Part shown: positions 30,276 to 42,242 of the stretch, piece by piece
Layout of the letters: the number at the start of each line of letters is the position of its first letter
Numbering within the stretch: the stretch's first letter is position 1
Origin: Eublepharis macularius
Lineage: Eukaryota > Chordata > Lepidosauria > Squamata > Eublepharidae
DNA length: 64,000 nt
Assembly (NCBI RefSeq): GCF_028583425.1
Contig: NC_072795.1
Location: forward strand, 8,889,001-8,953,000
Direction of reading: 5' to 3'
Notes under the pieces: generated by a model
Told to the model about the DNA's origin: nothing
The model's database searches: none
Seen by the model: the letters and a program-made list of their open reading frames with translations, nothing else
Position numbers and translations under genes: made by a program

Positions 30276-30727
30276 GTGTAGACTAGAGATGGGCACGAAC
30301 CGAAATACAAACCAAAATTTAACACGAACCAAGCCAGTTCATGGTTCGCAAACCACAGTTCATCAGATCCCATTTTTGACGAACTGCCATGAACTTTAGG
30401 CTGGTTCATTTGATTCATTTTTTGGTTCATCATTGCAGACAGCCTGGTGCCAATCAATCAGTTTCCTAGGCAACAGGGGATGGACTTCCTGCAGACCTTC
30501 TGCTGACCTGGAAGTGAACTTCTGCTGTCCCAGAAGTGACTTTCTGCTGACCCGAAAGTGATGATTTTCTGACCAAACAAACCTGATGATTTTCTGAACC
30601 AAACAAACCAGTTCACAAACCAGGGGCAGCTTCGTGAAAGTTCGTGCTTTCTGGTTCGTGAAATTTGACGAACCATGAACCACATGGTTTGGTTTTTTTC
30701 TGGTTCGTGCCCATCTCTAGTGTAGAC
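30276..30727. mobile_element. hAT-type non-autonomous element C, 436 bp
   Basis: The element is 30284-30719 between exact duplications gtgtagac (30276-30283 and 30720-30727). Ends are TAGAGATGGGCACGAACC inverted. The subterminal word is GAACC/GGTTC, repeated many times on both sides. It lies upstream of gene A. Confidence 0.88.
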
Positions 30728-31189
30728 TATAGTAGTGGCAAGATACTGTCTGTTGGCACAGATATGATCCTACTGGGAGTTTTCAGGTAATTAAATATGT
30801 CATCGCAAATTATTCATATTTTGTTTCTGAATGTTTCATATCTGTATTCAGATCTATGCTTGCTATAAAATTTCTGCAATCCAGACCCCATTGTATTGTT
30901 AATCAAATGTCCCAGCCCTTGATCATATTGACTCACACTGTGCGATCCATCTTGAGTCTCAGTAAGAAAGGTGGACTGTAAATAACATAAATAAAATAAA
31001 AACATAGCCATGGTCCAGCACACGTAAGTTAAAATTTTCAGTGAGGAAATGCACGCATAATATTTCTGGTTACTCCACAATATCCATCCAACTTGTTGCA
31101 TCTGCTCGATGGTTGAGCAAACATAAAACTTGTATGCATTTAAACTCTGGTTTTAATTGTTTTGATGCTGTGTTATTGTTTGTTTAAAT

Positions 31190-31312
31190 GGTTTTCAAGA
31201 TACTGTTTTATTACTGTATGTTTTAATTTGTTAGCCACCTCAGTGGCCCTTACAAGGGCAGAAAGGCAGGGTATAAATTTTATAAAATAAATTGATAAAT
31301 TAAATCTGTGGA
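31190..31312 (+). mobile_element. LINE/SINE 3' tail remnant
   Basis: 'gttagccacctcagtggcccttac' with 'aaaggcagggtataaatttt' and an AT-rich end is the same kind of tail as at 17095. Confidence 0.5.
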
Positions 31313-33898
31313 TAGCAACTCTACCATAACAACCTTGTTATTACTTGGAAAATAATGGCCTGTACGAAGTTTACATTTCCAGGAAAGGTGGAGACAGATT
31401 TGGATGTGTATGTCTGGCTCTGTGAACATGTTGTCAGCTGCCATGTAAAACCTGAATCTCTAGAACAAGTTGTTTATCTTTGCAATATGTGCTCTTAATT
31501 CATACCCTTACTGACAAAGGCTAGAGGATAATAAATCATCCTCACCACAACTGATGTTATACTGTGGGAAGAGATTTAAGCTGTTCTTTGAAAGTTGTAA
31601 TTAAACAGCTCCTAAAGAGGTCGATATGAGTGTTCCTCGAAGAACCATGCCACAAACCAGGGCCCTTTAATGACCCGTCCACTGCCCAATTTAGTGGTCA
31701 GACTTGCCCTCTTGATATTAAGAAGGCTTATGAATATGGCAATGTCATAAGCCCCTCTCCTCGTGTGTTTGAAACACAGACAAGCTGCCTAGCTAAGCAG
31801 GAAATGGGAAGATACTGGAATGTGAGCGGTGAGGTAAGAGTAACTCAGCCCCATGTCCCGGAGATATGTAAAGCTATAGAACAATGGAGGTCTCCAGAAG
31901 TATTTGAATTCATCCATCTACACACCTTTCCAATGCTGTCCTTATCCACTCTCCTATTATAGCCTCACCCATCCAGCCATTGTTGATCATCAATCATCTT
32001 TTTACACCGGTAGTTCCTCTCAGGAAGGCACAATCAAATCTTCCCAGTTTTCTTGTCTCACATTGGAGATGGCTTCACAGTTCTTTGTCCCACCCTGGGG
32101 ACAACCATGGGCAGCCCAACCCAAAGAGTTGGCCCTGTGCCTGCACCCACATGCCCACATAGCAGTAGCACCACTCATTGGCTCCCTAACAACTTTGGAG
32201 GGAGAGATACACTGGTGGTTGTGATCTGCAAGGTTCTGTGCAACCACCACTGAAAGTACCCACACCATTGTTCCCCTGACAACCCCACCAGGACCAGTAA
32301 ATGGCTGCACCACCTCCCTGACATGTGCACAAGAAGCAAGGAATGGCACAGTCAATGGACACACCCCAAGCACTGCAGATTGGCAACCCCCCCCCCCAAA
32401 TGGGTGGAGAGGGTGATCCCCACAATTGGGTTTACCGCACCCCAAAAACTTTCACTTGCCTTAAAAGGAGCCTTGCCTTGTTGGAGGAGAGGGCACTGAC
32501 AGTGCATAGAGAACCCTCCCACCTGCATGCCCAACCTCTGCTTCTGACAAAAGCCAGACTGGCAGCTGAAGCACCAGTCACTTGCAAACCATTTCTCTGC
32601 TGCTGCTGCCGCCCTGAAAAATACGCACCCTCTCCTTGCACAGTATGACCAGAGAAGCTGTAGGACCCAGCAAGGGTCATGCCTGCAGTCCCTGGAGCAG
32701 TCTCCAAGTTCCAGAGGGGCAGCTTCGTAGAGGTAGGCGAGGGGCTGGGTCTGAAATAAATTACAGGAGTGCTTACTGGAAAACATGGGAGAGGCTGGAA
32801 GGCCCATTGGATGTGATGGGGCACCGATTTCCCATTAACTAGTGCTTCCACCTTTGAAATGCATGACAACACCAAACAGATGTTGCAAGGAGGAGGAGAA
32901 CACATGGTGGACCTCGAGAGCCATGCCACAGAGCTGGGATGACGGCCCCTAGAGTGGCATGACAGCCTATGAGCCCAGGGAAACTGGCATCCCATCTCTG
33001 GCACCAGATTCCCAAAGTCCATCCCTTCCTCTACAAACACCAAAAGGGAAAGTGGTCTGGCCTCGCAGGGTGAGAGTCCCAGAGATCCTAGGACATCATT
33101 TTATACACACACCTTCCCAGGTGCACCCCCCGCTCCCCCCCGTGTGCAGTAGTCCTCTGGCCTGCTCATCAAACGCCAGCAGCAGATGTATAGAAAGAGA
33201 GTCCTCCATGGCACTTCCCACTAGACACACTCAGACAACACTCCAAATCCCTCCCCCCACTGTCTGAAGTGATAACAAGGGGAGGGGAGAGGAGAGGGAA
33301 GCTGGACAGGGCTTGAGACCTATTCCCTGCTCCTTTTAGCTACAGAGCCACAAAAAGGCAGCCTCTTCGGGCCATCCCATCCATACCAGCCCAGAGCCCG
33401 AGACTGTTTGCAGGACTGTATGAAAAGGCAGCCCAACAGGGAAGTGAAGGGAGAGTTACTGTCAGACACAGGCAAGCAAACAGACAGGGATGTAGTTGCT
33501 CAACACAAACTGTATTAAACAGGCAAAGGGGAAAAGCACATCTGGAACTGTGCCTTCTGGACAGCTGGAAGCATGTCCAACTACCCTTGTCCAGGTATAG
33601 ACTTGTGCCTGGTGGCACAGCCTACTTGGCAGCTTGCCACCTTCCTAGAAGGGAAACACGCTCACGTGTAGCAAGGGGCAGGGCCAAGTCTGCCACATCC
33701 TGGAAGTCTGCCAATCACCATGGGTGACAGCAGCTCCATCATCACAGGCCTTGCTAGCAAGCAGGTGCTGGATGCCAAACCCCAGAGGAAAGTGCTCCTT
33801 TTCTGTATCAGGCTGTTCCACTGCTGTGTGGCTGTTTGGAGCCTCGTCCCTGTGAGGGAGACAATCAGAGAATAATGTGCCCCCATACCAGGGAATAG
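31313..33898. other. Unassigned sequence between gene A and relic B
   Basis: 31968-33640 is G+C-rich and gives long chance frames on the minus strand, none with a recognisable domain. No CYP2 exon was found here on either strand. Confidence 0.4.
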
Positions 33899-34021
33899 AT
33901 CCAGAGGAGTTAGCCGTGTTAGTCTGTAGTAGCAAAATAGTAAAGAATCCAGTAGCACCTTTAAGACTAACCAACTTTATAGTAGCATAAGCTTTCGAGA
34001 GCCACAGCTCTCTTCATCAGA
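33899..34021 (-). repeat. Single PLE2-type terminal arm with hammerhead-like core
   Basis: Nearly the same text as the PLE2 ends: 'gatccagaggagttagccg', 'tagtctgtagtagcaaaat', 'ccagtagcacctttaagac'. On the minus strand the core at 34020-33983 is CTGATGA, stem GAGAGC/GCTCTC, GAAA, then AGC-UUAU-GCU. It stands alone without a coding part. Confidence 0.7.
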
Positions 34022-34272
34022 TATCAGGGAAGTTACAACAGCAAGCACCCAGCCACCAAGACCTGCAGCTGCACTTCCTCCTTGGACGGGAGGGGGGCAG
34101 CTGAAGGAGTCTGAACGAAGCCCCCAAATGGGTAGCTGGAGCCTGCTCCTCAGGCAACTGCCTCTGTGGAAGACATGGGCCTTGCCGGCTTACAGGCAGG
34201 AAAGAAAACAACGGGCAGCCCTGGTATATATAGACCAAAGGAGAACAACAAGACCAGGGAACCACAACTATG

Positions 34273-34285
34273 AATTAATTGTTTG
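34273..34285. repeat. Target-site duplication of hairpin insertion, left copy
   Basis: aattaattgtttg is repeated exactly at 34513-34525. Confidence 0.85.
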
Positions 34286-34512
34286 ATGGTTGTTGTGGGT
34301 TTTCCAGGCTGTATTGCCGTGGTCTTGGCATTGTAGTTCCTGACGTTTCGCCAGCAGCTGTGGCTGGCATCTTCAGAGGTGTAGCACCAAAGATGCCAGC
34401 CACAGCTGCTGGCGAAACGTCAGGAACTACAATGCCAAGACCACGGCAATACAGCCCGGAAAACCCACAACAACCATCGTTCTCCGGCCGTGAAAGCCTT
34501 TGACAATACATC
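34286..34512 (-). mobile_element. Minimal PLE1-type hairpin insertion, 227 bp
   Basis: Two PLE1 terminal arms lie face to face (34288-34387 and 34388-34485), nearly perfect complements. The tail 'tcgttctccggccgtgaaag' lies at the right, exactly as at the right end of PLE1. An exact 13-bp target duplication flanks it. On the minus strand the order is tail, antisense arm, sense arm, the same as at 11633. Confidence 0.87.
34339..34379 (-). ncRNA. Hammerhead ribozyme motif in hairpin insertion
   Basis: Complete core on the minus strand, identical in layout to 998-1038 (CCU, CUGAAGA, GCCAGC/GCUGGC, GAAA, CGUC, AGG). The opposite arm lacks the start of the core. Confidence 0.72.
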
Positions 34513-34829
34513 AATTAATTGTTTGTTTCTCCGTTTATCAAATTTAGAAGTGCAAAAGTGCAAAAGTGCCCATGTGAATAAATACAAAATTGATTTTACA
34601 ATATAAATACAGAATACAAAAATACAGAGTCCATTCATATATAACACATGAAATCCTTAGAAAATATTCAAAGTCCGTAGAACTCGTTCAAATCATTTAA
34701 AGTGCAGGATGCCAACATTAGTGGGAAAGCCAGTAGATAGGGAGTTGTGCGAAGATGTTATTTCATTCACAGTCCAACAACTTGAATTAATACTTCAAAA
34801 AAACGCTGACTGGAATATGCAGGCAATTA

Positions 34830-35008
34830 TCATTAACCCGTTTCGTGAGTGAAAAACTCACTTCATCCTGGGCATAGAGCAGTTCGGACCGGACACAAAT
34901 ACGTTACATACTCAAAACACACTCTCCTACGGCTTATAAAAGGATGGTATTAACGGACTACTGACTAGTAGTCCGAACTGCTCTATGCCCAGGATGAAGT
35001 GAGTTTTG
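34830..35008. repeat. Another PLE-like terminus pair
   Basis: 'cttcatcctgggcatagagcag' (34860s) is mirrored by 'ctgctctatgcccaggatgaag' (34978-35000). On the minus strand the left arm continues into a GTGAG/CTCAC stem and 'cgaaacgggttaatg', which resembles a hammerhead stem II and GAAA. The CUGANGA box is not intact (GGATGA). Confidence 0.45.
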
Positions 35009-35152
35009 TCATTGAAAACTATTGCCGAATCTAGCCAAAATGCGAATACCTAATCGGCTTGCTGTTTCGGTAGTCCCTGAATACCGAAACGGTTTCCTGA
35101 TTCAGTTAAAACCGAATCAGGTTTAATGAAACAGGCAGGCCTTGCACACCCC
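35009..35152. mobile_element. hAT-type element G, right end
   Basis: Ends 'cttgcacacccctatt', the inverse of the start of element F (38933). The subterminal word is CCGAAT plus CGAAAC. The left part is missing. Confidence 0.5.
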
Positions 35153-35154
35153 TA

Positions 35155-35575
35155 TTTGTAACTCCAGGAGATCTCCAGCTACCACCTTGAGGTTGGGAAA
35201 TAGGGTTTCCAGCTCCAGGTGTGTAGATTCTGGGGGATCGAGGGGATGGAGCCTGGAGAGGGTGGCCACCCTCCAAAGCAACTCTCTACTCCAGGGGAAG
35301 GGATCTCTGTCAGTTGGAGTTCAGTTGTAACTCCAGGAGATCTCCAGCTATCACCTAGAGACTGGGAAATAGGATTGTCAGCTTCAGGTTGGAAAACTCC
35401 TGGAGAGGGTGGAGTTCAGGGAAGGATGGAAGCTTAGCTGAATATAATGCCATAGATTCCTCTCTTTTAAGCAGCCATTCAGGGGAACTGATTTTGGTGG
35501 CCTGGAGATTAGTTGTCATTCCAGACCTCTATCACCACCCGGAGGTTGACAGCCTGCCTTCGATGACAGAGCAAG
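35155..35575. repeat. Head-to-tail copies of a 'ggcaaccct'-type repeat, period about 179 bp
   Basis: 'taactccaggagatctccag' occurs at 35159 and 35338, with a third diverged unit near 35503. The same repeat occurs singly at 15068-15296. Confidence 0.65.
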
Positions 35576-36430
35576 TCAGGGGGAGAAGAGACTTTGAGGT
35601 TGCAAGCCTCTCCTGCTTGCTCAGGGGAAGAAGGAATTGCTGGTTCATGCAAGGAAGTCCACTGAAGTCAGTAAGCAGAAACTGTTTACATTTGCAAATC
35701 AGGCGCCCTTCTTGCCAGTGTGCACCCTTCTTTTTCTGAGATAAATGTATTCACAAAGTGCGTGGAGAAAAGTGGCGCAGTCACTGCTATTGGTCTTTAG
35801 GTCTCAGCTAGATTCCCAAGTTCACTGGGGTCTTGAGTGTGCATGTGGGAATGTGCTTCGACATAAGCCCCACTGTGCACCACAGCATTTAGTTCTGCGT
35901 GAAGGCCCAGTGCTCCAAAGGGTCTTGCAGTTGCAGGGTGGTACCTGCAGAAGGTTTGGTCAGATGAGTGAAACAGTTGCAGCAGAGTGTATTGGGAGAA
36001 GTAAGAATGAGTCCTAGACTATGAAGGACGACTTCTTACCTCTAAAGAACTTGAATTGAACCTGAATATGAAGGGAGCAGCTGATCAACTGGTGCAGTGG
36101 GCCTACTCAGCCTAGCCAAACTATACTACCATCCTAAAGAGAGTCACCCCTTTCTAAGCCCATAGACTTCAGTGGACTTAGAAGGGTGTGTTTACGAGTG
36201 CACTGCTAATCTCCTTAGCCTTGACTGTTAGAAAAGTGCTCCAATCTCTTGATAATTTTGGAGGGTTTTTGGCACCCTTTCCAGAACTACAACCACTTTT
36301 TTGAGATAGAGCAACTAGAATTGTACGCAGTATTCCAAATGCAGCTGCACCCTAATGCCATAGAAAAGCATTACAATATTGCCGTGGAAGCGGTAGGGAG
36401 GCCCAGCACAGCGCATCCCTCCCAACCGTT
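35576..36430. other. Unassigned intergenic sequence
   Basis: No coding feature. A scrap at 36130-36215 resembles the repeat at 9083. Confidence 0.4.
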
Positions 36431-36432
36431 TG

Positions 36433-36479
36433 CTAGAGCCCGTTGCATTTTTTCACGCAACGGGCTTTGTTGCTAGTAT
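36433..36479. repeat. Stem-loop repeat terminus, copy 1
   Basis: 'gagcccgttgc' pairs with 'gcaacgggct', and 'ttgttgctagtat' follows. The same unit is at 58183-58230. It is probably the 3' end of an unnamed retroposon. Confidence 0.55.
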
Positions 36480-36480
36480 G

Positions 36481-37990
36481 TTATATTACATTTTAAAGGT
36501 AATATTCCGACAACAATATTTTCTACAGAGATCTTTGAATACATTCACACAAAACTGGATTTGTTTTCACTTCCTAAGCAAATATTTCAGGTATTATAAG
36601 GACCTATAATTAAAATGCTTTAGTTATCTCTTGCCATCTATAGATATCTCAGGGTGGTTGTCTATCAAATAAACTTCAATAACTAAACTGGCACCAATCC
36701 TCCAATGTCCATTATGGGGCTAACTTGTAAGGGTATGCTGTTTGAAAATTTCCTGTAAATATTTTGAATTTGTTACTGCTGAGTGAAAAGTTTGCCATTA
36801 TTTGTTTCCAGTGGGCATTCTAGTGGGTCAGATTCGAAATCCATTACTTTTCTTTTGTCTTCATGATTTTTCTGCATGTTTTTTCAATGCAGAAGGGGAG
36901 GGGGCCCCAACTGGAGGTTCCAGAGCAGCAGTTTTTGCACTCTGTGGCACCAAAATTTCACAGAATACTACAATCTTCCATCTGAACCACTGACTTACCA
37001 GGTTTCCAGTATAAACAAACAATGAGGTTAGTGTTAACAGACACCAAAGTAGCCAAGCTACTGCATAGGGCAATGAACATGAAAATCCCCCCCCCCAATT
37101 ATTTGCAGCAGACATAAAAATGTTTGAGAGAGAGCCTGAGATAGCTTTGGGGGACGTTGTTGGATTCTTCTCCACCTTTTTTTCTATTTTTGATCAATAA
37201 AGTTTTGAGACAGGCTAGCTTGGCCTCCCTTTCTAAGTAAAAAAAAAAAGTTAACTATTTACTCAAAGGTTTAAAGAAAAAGAGAGTTTAATTAAGCTTG
37301 GAGACAGTCTCCACTGCTTTCAACTCCGGGTTAACGTTGTCAAGAAGAGAAAGCCCAAAACTACAGCAGTCTTTTGTGTGGATATACAGCTCCTCTAGAT
37401 GCTCCCCCACTTTACTTTTGCAGGACTTCTGAAGAAATAGTTGGCAACTGGAAAAATCGCAAGTGAGCATATCAGCAGAAGGCAAAATAATAACCCACTT
37501 CGTCCAATGCCTCAGTCATCACTGTGACTCACCCCATTTTAAAAACCAGTCTTATTTCCAAATTTCACCCTCATTTGCATAACATAATCGTTTACTGTTT
37601 TGCAAGGGAGATTCCTCCCTCCCACCCCCTGCTGAATGCCAGTGTCTCATGGCACACAGAAATACTGCCCAAGCCTCTTCCCTTTCTGTGTGTAAAAATA
37701 CACAGAAAGGATCTTTTTTCTTTGCATCAGTGATTCTATGAGTACGTACACACAGAAAGGCTCCACTGGCCACAGTAGTCAATGGGAGAGTCTGTGGAGT
37801 GGTTGCCTGGGGAAAATAATTTTGGGGAAAAAATGTGTTAACCAAGAAGCACCTGCATACTGCTGTAATGAAGCAAGCTGCACTAATCTAGATTCGAAAG
37901 TACTCAAAACAGAAAAATATCACATAATATTTGGAGGAGGAGTTTCTGATATTACCAAGCAGCCCACTAGCATCTCTGTTCTGAAGAGTC
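36481..37990. other. Unassigned intergenic sequence
   Basis: A+T-rich, with no exon, recognised repeat or RNA gene seen. Confidence 0.4.
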
Positions 37991-37995
37991 ACAGC

Positions 37996-38932
37996 TAGAG
38001 ATGGACATGAGCCTAAATACAAACCAGAAAGACTCAGAAACCAGCCTGGCTCTGGATTCGTGAACCAGGGTTCATGGAAGTTCGTTTCCATGAACATCCA
38101 TGAACTGGACTACTGGCTCATTTGGTTTGTATTAAAGGGCCAGTTTAAATGGCCATTTCCCCAGGGGATCCCCCATCGCTGACTGCTGGCTGATAGTTTA
38201 AAGGGACCTGCCACTTGCAAGCAGCAGGGTCCTTTAAACGGCCCAACACCCAGCCCCCACCCCCATACCCCAGCCCCCTAACCCCAGCCCCAGCCCCTCA
38301 CCCCCTTCCCAAGTCCCAGCCCCCCACTTACCTTCCATCCGATGCAAGGGTGGTGGAGGCCTCCTCCGTTGCCCTGGAAGCCCATGCAGCAGCAGAAAAG
38401 GCCGAAAACGGCCCACCCGCCCCTCAAATTGCAGCCCTAGCTGTCATTCGACCAGCGGGAGGGCCCATTTTGGCCTTCTCCACTTCCCTGCAGGTATACA
38501 GAGCAGCGGTGGAGGCCGAAAACAACCTTTCCACCCCCTATATGGCAGCTGCAGCTGCCATTTGAGGGGTGGAAAGGGCATTTTTTCCTCTGCTGTGTGG
38601 GCCTGCAGGGCAGCGAAGGAGGTCTTCACCACCCCAGCATCCGAGGCAAGGTAAGTGGGGGGCTGGGGCTTAGGGTGGTGAGGGGCTGGGACTGGGAGGT
38701 AGGCGCTGGGGGTGGGCGCTGGGGTTTGGGGAGTTTAAAGGGCCCTGCTGCTTGCAAGCAGCAGGTCCCTTTAAACTATCAGCTGGCAGGCAACACGGTG
38801 GATTCCTCCACCTGCCAGCTGATAGTTTAAAGGGTCCTGCCCCTTGCAAGTGGCAGGAAAGGGCCCTTTAAATGATTAAACGCCCCTTTCCCTACCGGAA
38901 ACGGGCATTTAAACCCCATGAATAGGGGTGTG
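37996..38932. mobile_element. hAT-type element E, left end and interior
   Basis: Starts TAGAGATGGACATGAGCC, a variant of the shared hAT terminus. The interior is C-rich and contains several inverted copies of 'gtttaaagggacctgc' (about 38197-38230, 38738-38780, 38820-38850). No right terminus; element F begins at its right edge. Confidence 0.55.
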
Positions 38933-39960
38933 CAAAGGCACAGTGGTTCGGCTTTCCCGATTCGGGTATACCCGAATCGAGAAGCTGATTCGGGAATCGC
39001 TGTCCCCAAATCACCAAGCCGATTCGGGAATGGCGATTCGGGGCGATTCGGGAAAGCTTTTTCAATGGGAAAAAGCCTCCCCAGGGTTCTCTGAAGCCTG
39101 GGGGAGGCATGTTCCCACCGAATCAACCCAAAATTGGTGGAGGCCTTCCTCTAACTCCCCTCTAACAATCCCCCAAGTTTCAGACCGATTGGACTTTGGG
39201 GGGCCATGTTATCACCCCCCAAACCAGGTCCCCCTATCCTCGCCTATAAAAGCGCATAGCTTTAGGTTGCTGCTGCTGGTCTTCATTCATTTTTTCCCCG
39301 TAGGCAGGCTTCCTTTGCCAGGGGTGGCATTTTGCATGCAAAATGCCCCCCAACCCTCTGGGGCCCTTCTCCCACCTTTTCTCCCATCCCCACCAAGGCT
39401 CAGACTGCTCCCACTTGGGGGGGGCATTTCATGGCCTCCCCAAGTAGGTGACCTTTTCTCTACAACCTACAGCTGGGGGAGGCTTGTCTTGCCAGGGGTC
39501 GCATTTTGCATGCAAAATGCCCCCCAACCCTCGGGGGCCCTTCTCCCACCCTTCCTCCCACCCCCCACCAAGGCGCACCAAAGTAGGTGCTCTCAGACCC
39601 CAAAGTCCACCCCCTACAGCCCCACACATACCCAATACCCCCCAGCTGCCACACATACCCAAATTCCCACATTAGCCCCTCACAGACCCAAATCCACCCC
39701 CAGTAGCCCCACACCCATAACCCCAGGAACAGGCTTGCCAGCCCTCTTCCTTTGTTCCCTATGCTGGGAACTTCTAAACTCTCTTTCCCTGGGCAATTCT
39801 GCACAGCCCAGTGGTGCGACAATGGTGGGCACACTTCTGAGTGCCAACTTGTCCCTGGGAAAGAGCACCTGAACCACAGACACCCTCCCTCAAATTCCCC
39901 CCCCCACCTACAGAGATGGCTGGCCAGCCAGCCCCATTGTTCCCTATGATGGGAACCAAC
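38933..39960. mobile_element. hAT-type element F, left end and interior
   Basis: Starts TAGGGGTGTGCAAAGGC, a classic hAT-like end. The word GATTCGGG/CCCGAATC is repeated about seven times in the first 120 bases. The interior has a tandem duplication (period 174) around 39318 and 39492. A 314-codon open frame over 38928-39872 shows no domain and tracks the repeats, so I do not call a gene. The right end is not found. Confidence 0.55.
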
Positions 39961-40697
39961 TGCACAACAAAGAATATTGAAAAGGTTCTCTAGTGGAAGG
40001 GATCCTCATATATATTGGCACAAAAGATCCCAGTTACCACCATCTCACCAGCTTCTCCTTGTTGCTAATTTCCCCTACTCACAAGGAGACCTGCTCTTTG
40101 GGTAACAAGAGGACACAGTAGGTTAGTAATGTATAATCTGTGGAATCATGTACCTGGTTGCCTCCCTCCTCTCTCCAAACTCTAAACCTCCTTAGGCTCT
40201 GCCCCAAATCTCCAGAAATCCCCCAACCTAGAGATGGCATCCCTAATGGTGGGAGGAGAGAGCGAGCAAATCTGATGGGAAACATTAGTGCAATAGTAGA
40301 GTTTTGTGTAGAGATAGTAATTTGTGAAGATGCCATTAACTGGCCCTTTTTGCAGACACTTAATCACAGGAATGTCTGTAATTGTCTCTTATCTATTGTA
40401 TTAATAGATGAGAAGAGACCTAAAAACTATATTGTATGAACAAATCCAAAATTTCTGAGTAGTCAAACCTGGGCCTTTTTCATCATGTGAATGTTTGAAA
40501 GCATATAGTAAGAGCTTGTCTCTGAAATATACCTCTAGGAGACAGAGAACAATTCTAGATCAACACTGCAGTTCGTAAAGGATTAATAATTTTTGAATAG
40601 CTAGGAGTACATAGGCATTGGATTTGGTAATTCTAAGCTAACAACTTGAAACATTTTTACATAAATCGTTATTATGATTTTTCATTGATATCTTCAG

Positions 40698-40847
40698 GTA
40701 TTGTACTTTCAAACGGTCACACCTGGAAGCAGCGGAGGAATTTTGGACTAGTTACCCTGCGGAAACTGGGATTGGGGAAGAAAGGCCTTGAATCCCAAAT
40801 ACAAGAGGAGGCCCACCAGCTTGTCAAGACCTTTTCATATGCAAAGG
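40698..40847 (+). pseudogene. CYP2 relic B exon 3
   Basis: Exactly 150 nt, between tatcttcag and gtatgt. It encodes IVLSNGHTWKQRRNFGLV, LRKLGLGKKGLE and EEAHQLVKTFSYAKG, with the WxxxR motif kept. It is so well preserved that loss of function of the locus must be fairly recent, or the exon was under selection until lately. Confidence 0.88.
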
Positions 40848-40968
40848 GTATGTGTAACTAGGAGACACTTTGCTGTTGCTGTTGGATATGATTTCCCCTA
40901 ACCTGGCCTAGAGAGGTGCACTGGTTCTTAGACAGACCATCATTCCTATCATTATGCCTAAGGCACAC

Positions 40969-40982
40969 ACATTCATTTTCAA
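40969..40982. repeat. Target-site duplication of PLE2, left copy
   Basis: acattcattttcaa is repeated exactly at 42729-42742. Confidence 0.85.
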
Positions 40983-41499
40983 AATAAAAAAGAATCCAGT
41001 CGCACCTTTATGACTAACCAATTTTATTGTAGCATTAGCTTTCGAGAATCACGTTCTCTTCATCAGATGCATGGAGGGCAGAAGGAAACTGGTCAAATAT
41101 AGAGGTGGAGAGGGGAGGCGAGGGGGGAGGGGGGAAGAGGAGAGGGGGGATGTAAACAACTCCCTTGATATGGAGATGCAGACAGCTCCTTTTGGTGTGG
41201 GGATCAGTTTGCTTGTGTAAAGGTTCAAAGGAGTTTGCCGTGATAGTCTGTAGTAGCAAAATCAAAAAGAGTTCAGCAGCACCACCAAGACTATCCAATT
41301 CCACTGCAGCACAAGCCGGAAACGATACCGGAAACAATACCGGAAACCAACAGACCGATACTCATATCTACATGCCTCCAGCTACCACCCTAAACATACC
41401 ACTCGGTCTATTGTCTACAGCCAAGCCTTACGATACAACCGTATCTGCTCCAATGCTCTTGATTGAGACTCCCACTTAAGAGATTTACAACAAGCATTT

Positions 41500-41934
41500 T
41501 TGGGGCTACAGTACCCACCAAATGAAGTGAAGAAACAAATCAACAGGGCCATACTAGAACCCAGAAACAGCCTGCTCCAGGACAAACCTAAAGGAACTAA
41601 CAACAGAACACCACTGGTTGTCACCTATAGCTCCCAGCTCAAACCCATCCAACGTATCATCACTGAGCTACAACCCATCCTGGAAAATGATACCTCTTTC
41701 TCAGAAGCCCTGGGTGGAAGACCTTTCCTTGCCTACAGACAGCCCCCAACCTTAAACAACTTCTCACTTACAATCATGAATCAGCTAGCAGAGTCACCAG
41801 CACAGGTACCAGGCCCTGCAACAGACCCAGATGCCAGCTCTGCCCCTTTATCTACCCAGGGAATACAATTACAGGACCCAATGGCATCAACTGCACTGTC
41901 TCTGGCTCTTACAGCTGCTCATCCTCCAATCTGA
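41500..41934 (+). CDS. PLE2 RT C-terminal / linker segment (broken)
   Basis: The frame includes PPNEVKKQINRAILEPRN, PLVVTYSSQLKPIQRII and GRPFLAYRQPPTLNNF. This kind of linker stands between RT thumb and endonuclease in PLE proteins. The start codon is internal and not a true start. Confidence 0.6.
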   Translation: MGLQYPPNEVKKQINRAILEPRNSLLQDKPKGTNNRTPLVVTYSSQLKPIQRIITELQPILENDTSFSEALGGRPFLAYRQPPTLNNFSLTIMNQLAESPAQVPGPATDPDASSAPLSTQGIQLQDPMASTALSLALTAAHPPI

Positions 41935-41945
41935 TATATGCCCTC

Positions 41946-42242
41946 ATGTGCCAACAATGTCTTTCTGCTCTGTATATTGGACAAACCAGCCAACCTCTAC
42001 GCAAAAGAATAAATGGACACAAATCTGACATCAGAAATGGAAACGTCCAGAAACCAGTGGGAGAACACTTCAACCTACCAGGACATTCCATCAAAGACTT
42101 AAAGGTTGCTGTAGTTCAACAGAAACCTTTCAAAAACAAAATCCAACGGGAAGCTGCTGAATTGGAATTCATATGCAAATTTGACTCTGTCAAGCTGGGA
42201 CTGAATAGGGACTATGAATGGTTATCTCATGATCACAGGTAA
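41946..42242 (+). CDS. PLE2 GIY-YIG endonuclease segment
   Basis: CQQCLSALYIGQTSQPLRKR carries the second half of the GIY-YIG signature with the catalytic Arg region, followed by INGHKSDI and GEHFNLPGHS. It lies in another phase from the preceding segment. Confidence 0.78.
   Translation: MCQQCLSALYIGQTSQPLRKRINGHKSDIRNGNVQKPVGEHFNLPGHSIKDLKVAVVQQKPFKNKIQREAAELEFICKFDSVKLGLNRDYEWLSHDHR

Noticed and set aside
32352-33043. Minus-strand frames of 151 and 203 codons
   Set aside because: G+C-rich sequence with overlapping open frames in several phases and no recognisable domain, so chance frames.
38928-39872. A 314-codon open frame on the plus strand
   Set aside because: It follows the G+C-rich, partly tandem interior of hAT-type element F, has no domain and is mirrored by open frames on the other strand.
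29400-40697. Exons 1 and 2 of CYP2 relic B
   Set aside because: No matching coding text was found between gene A and the exon 3 relic.
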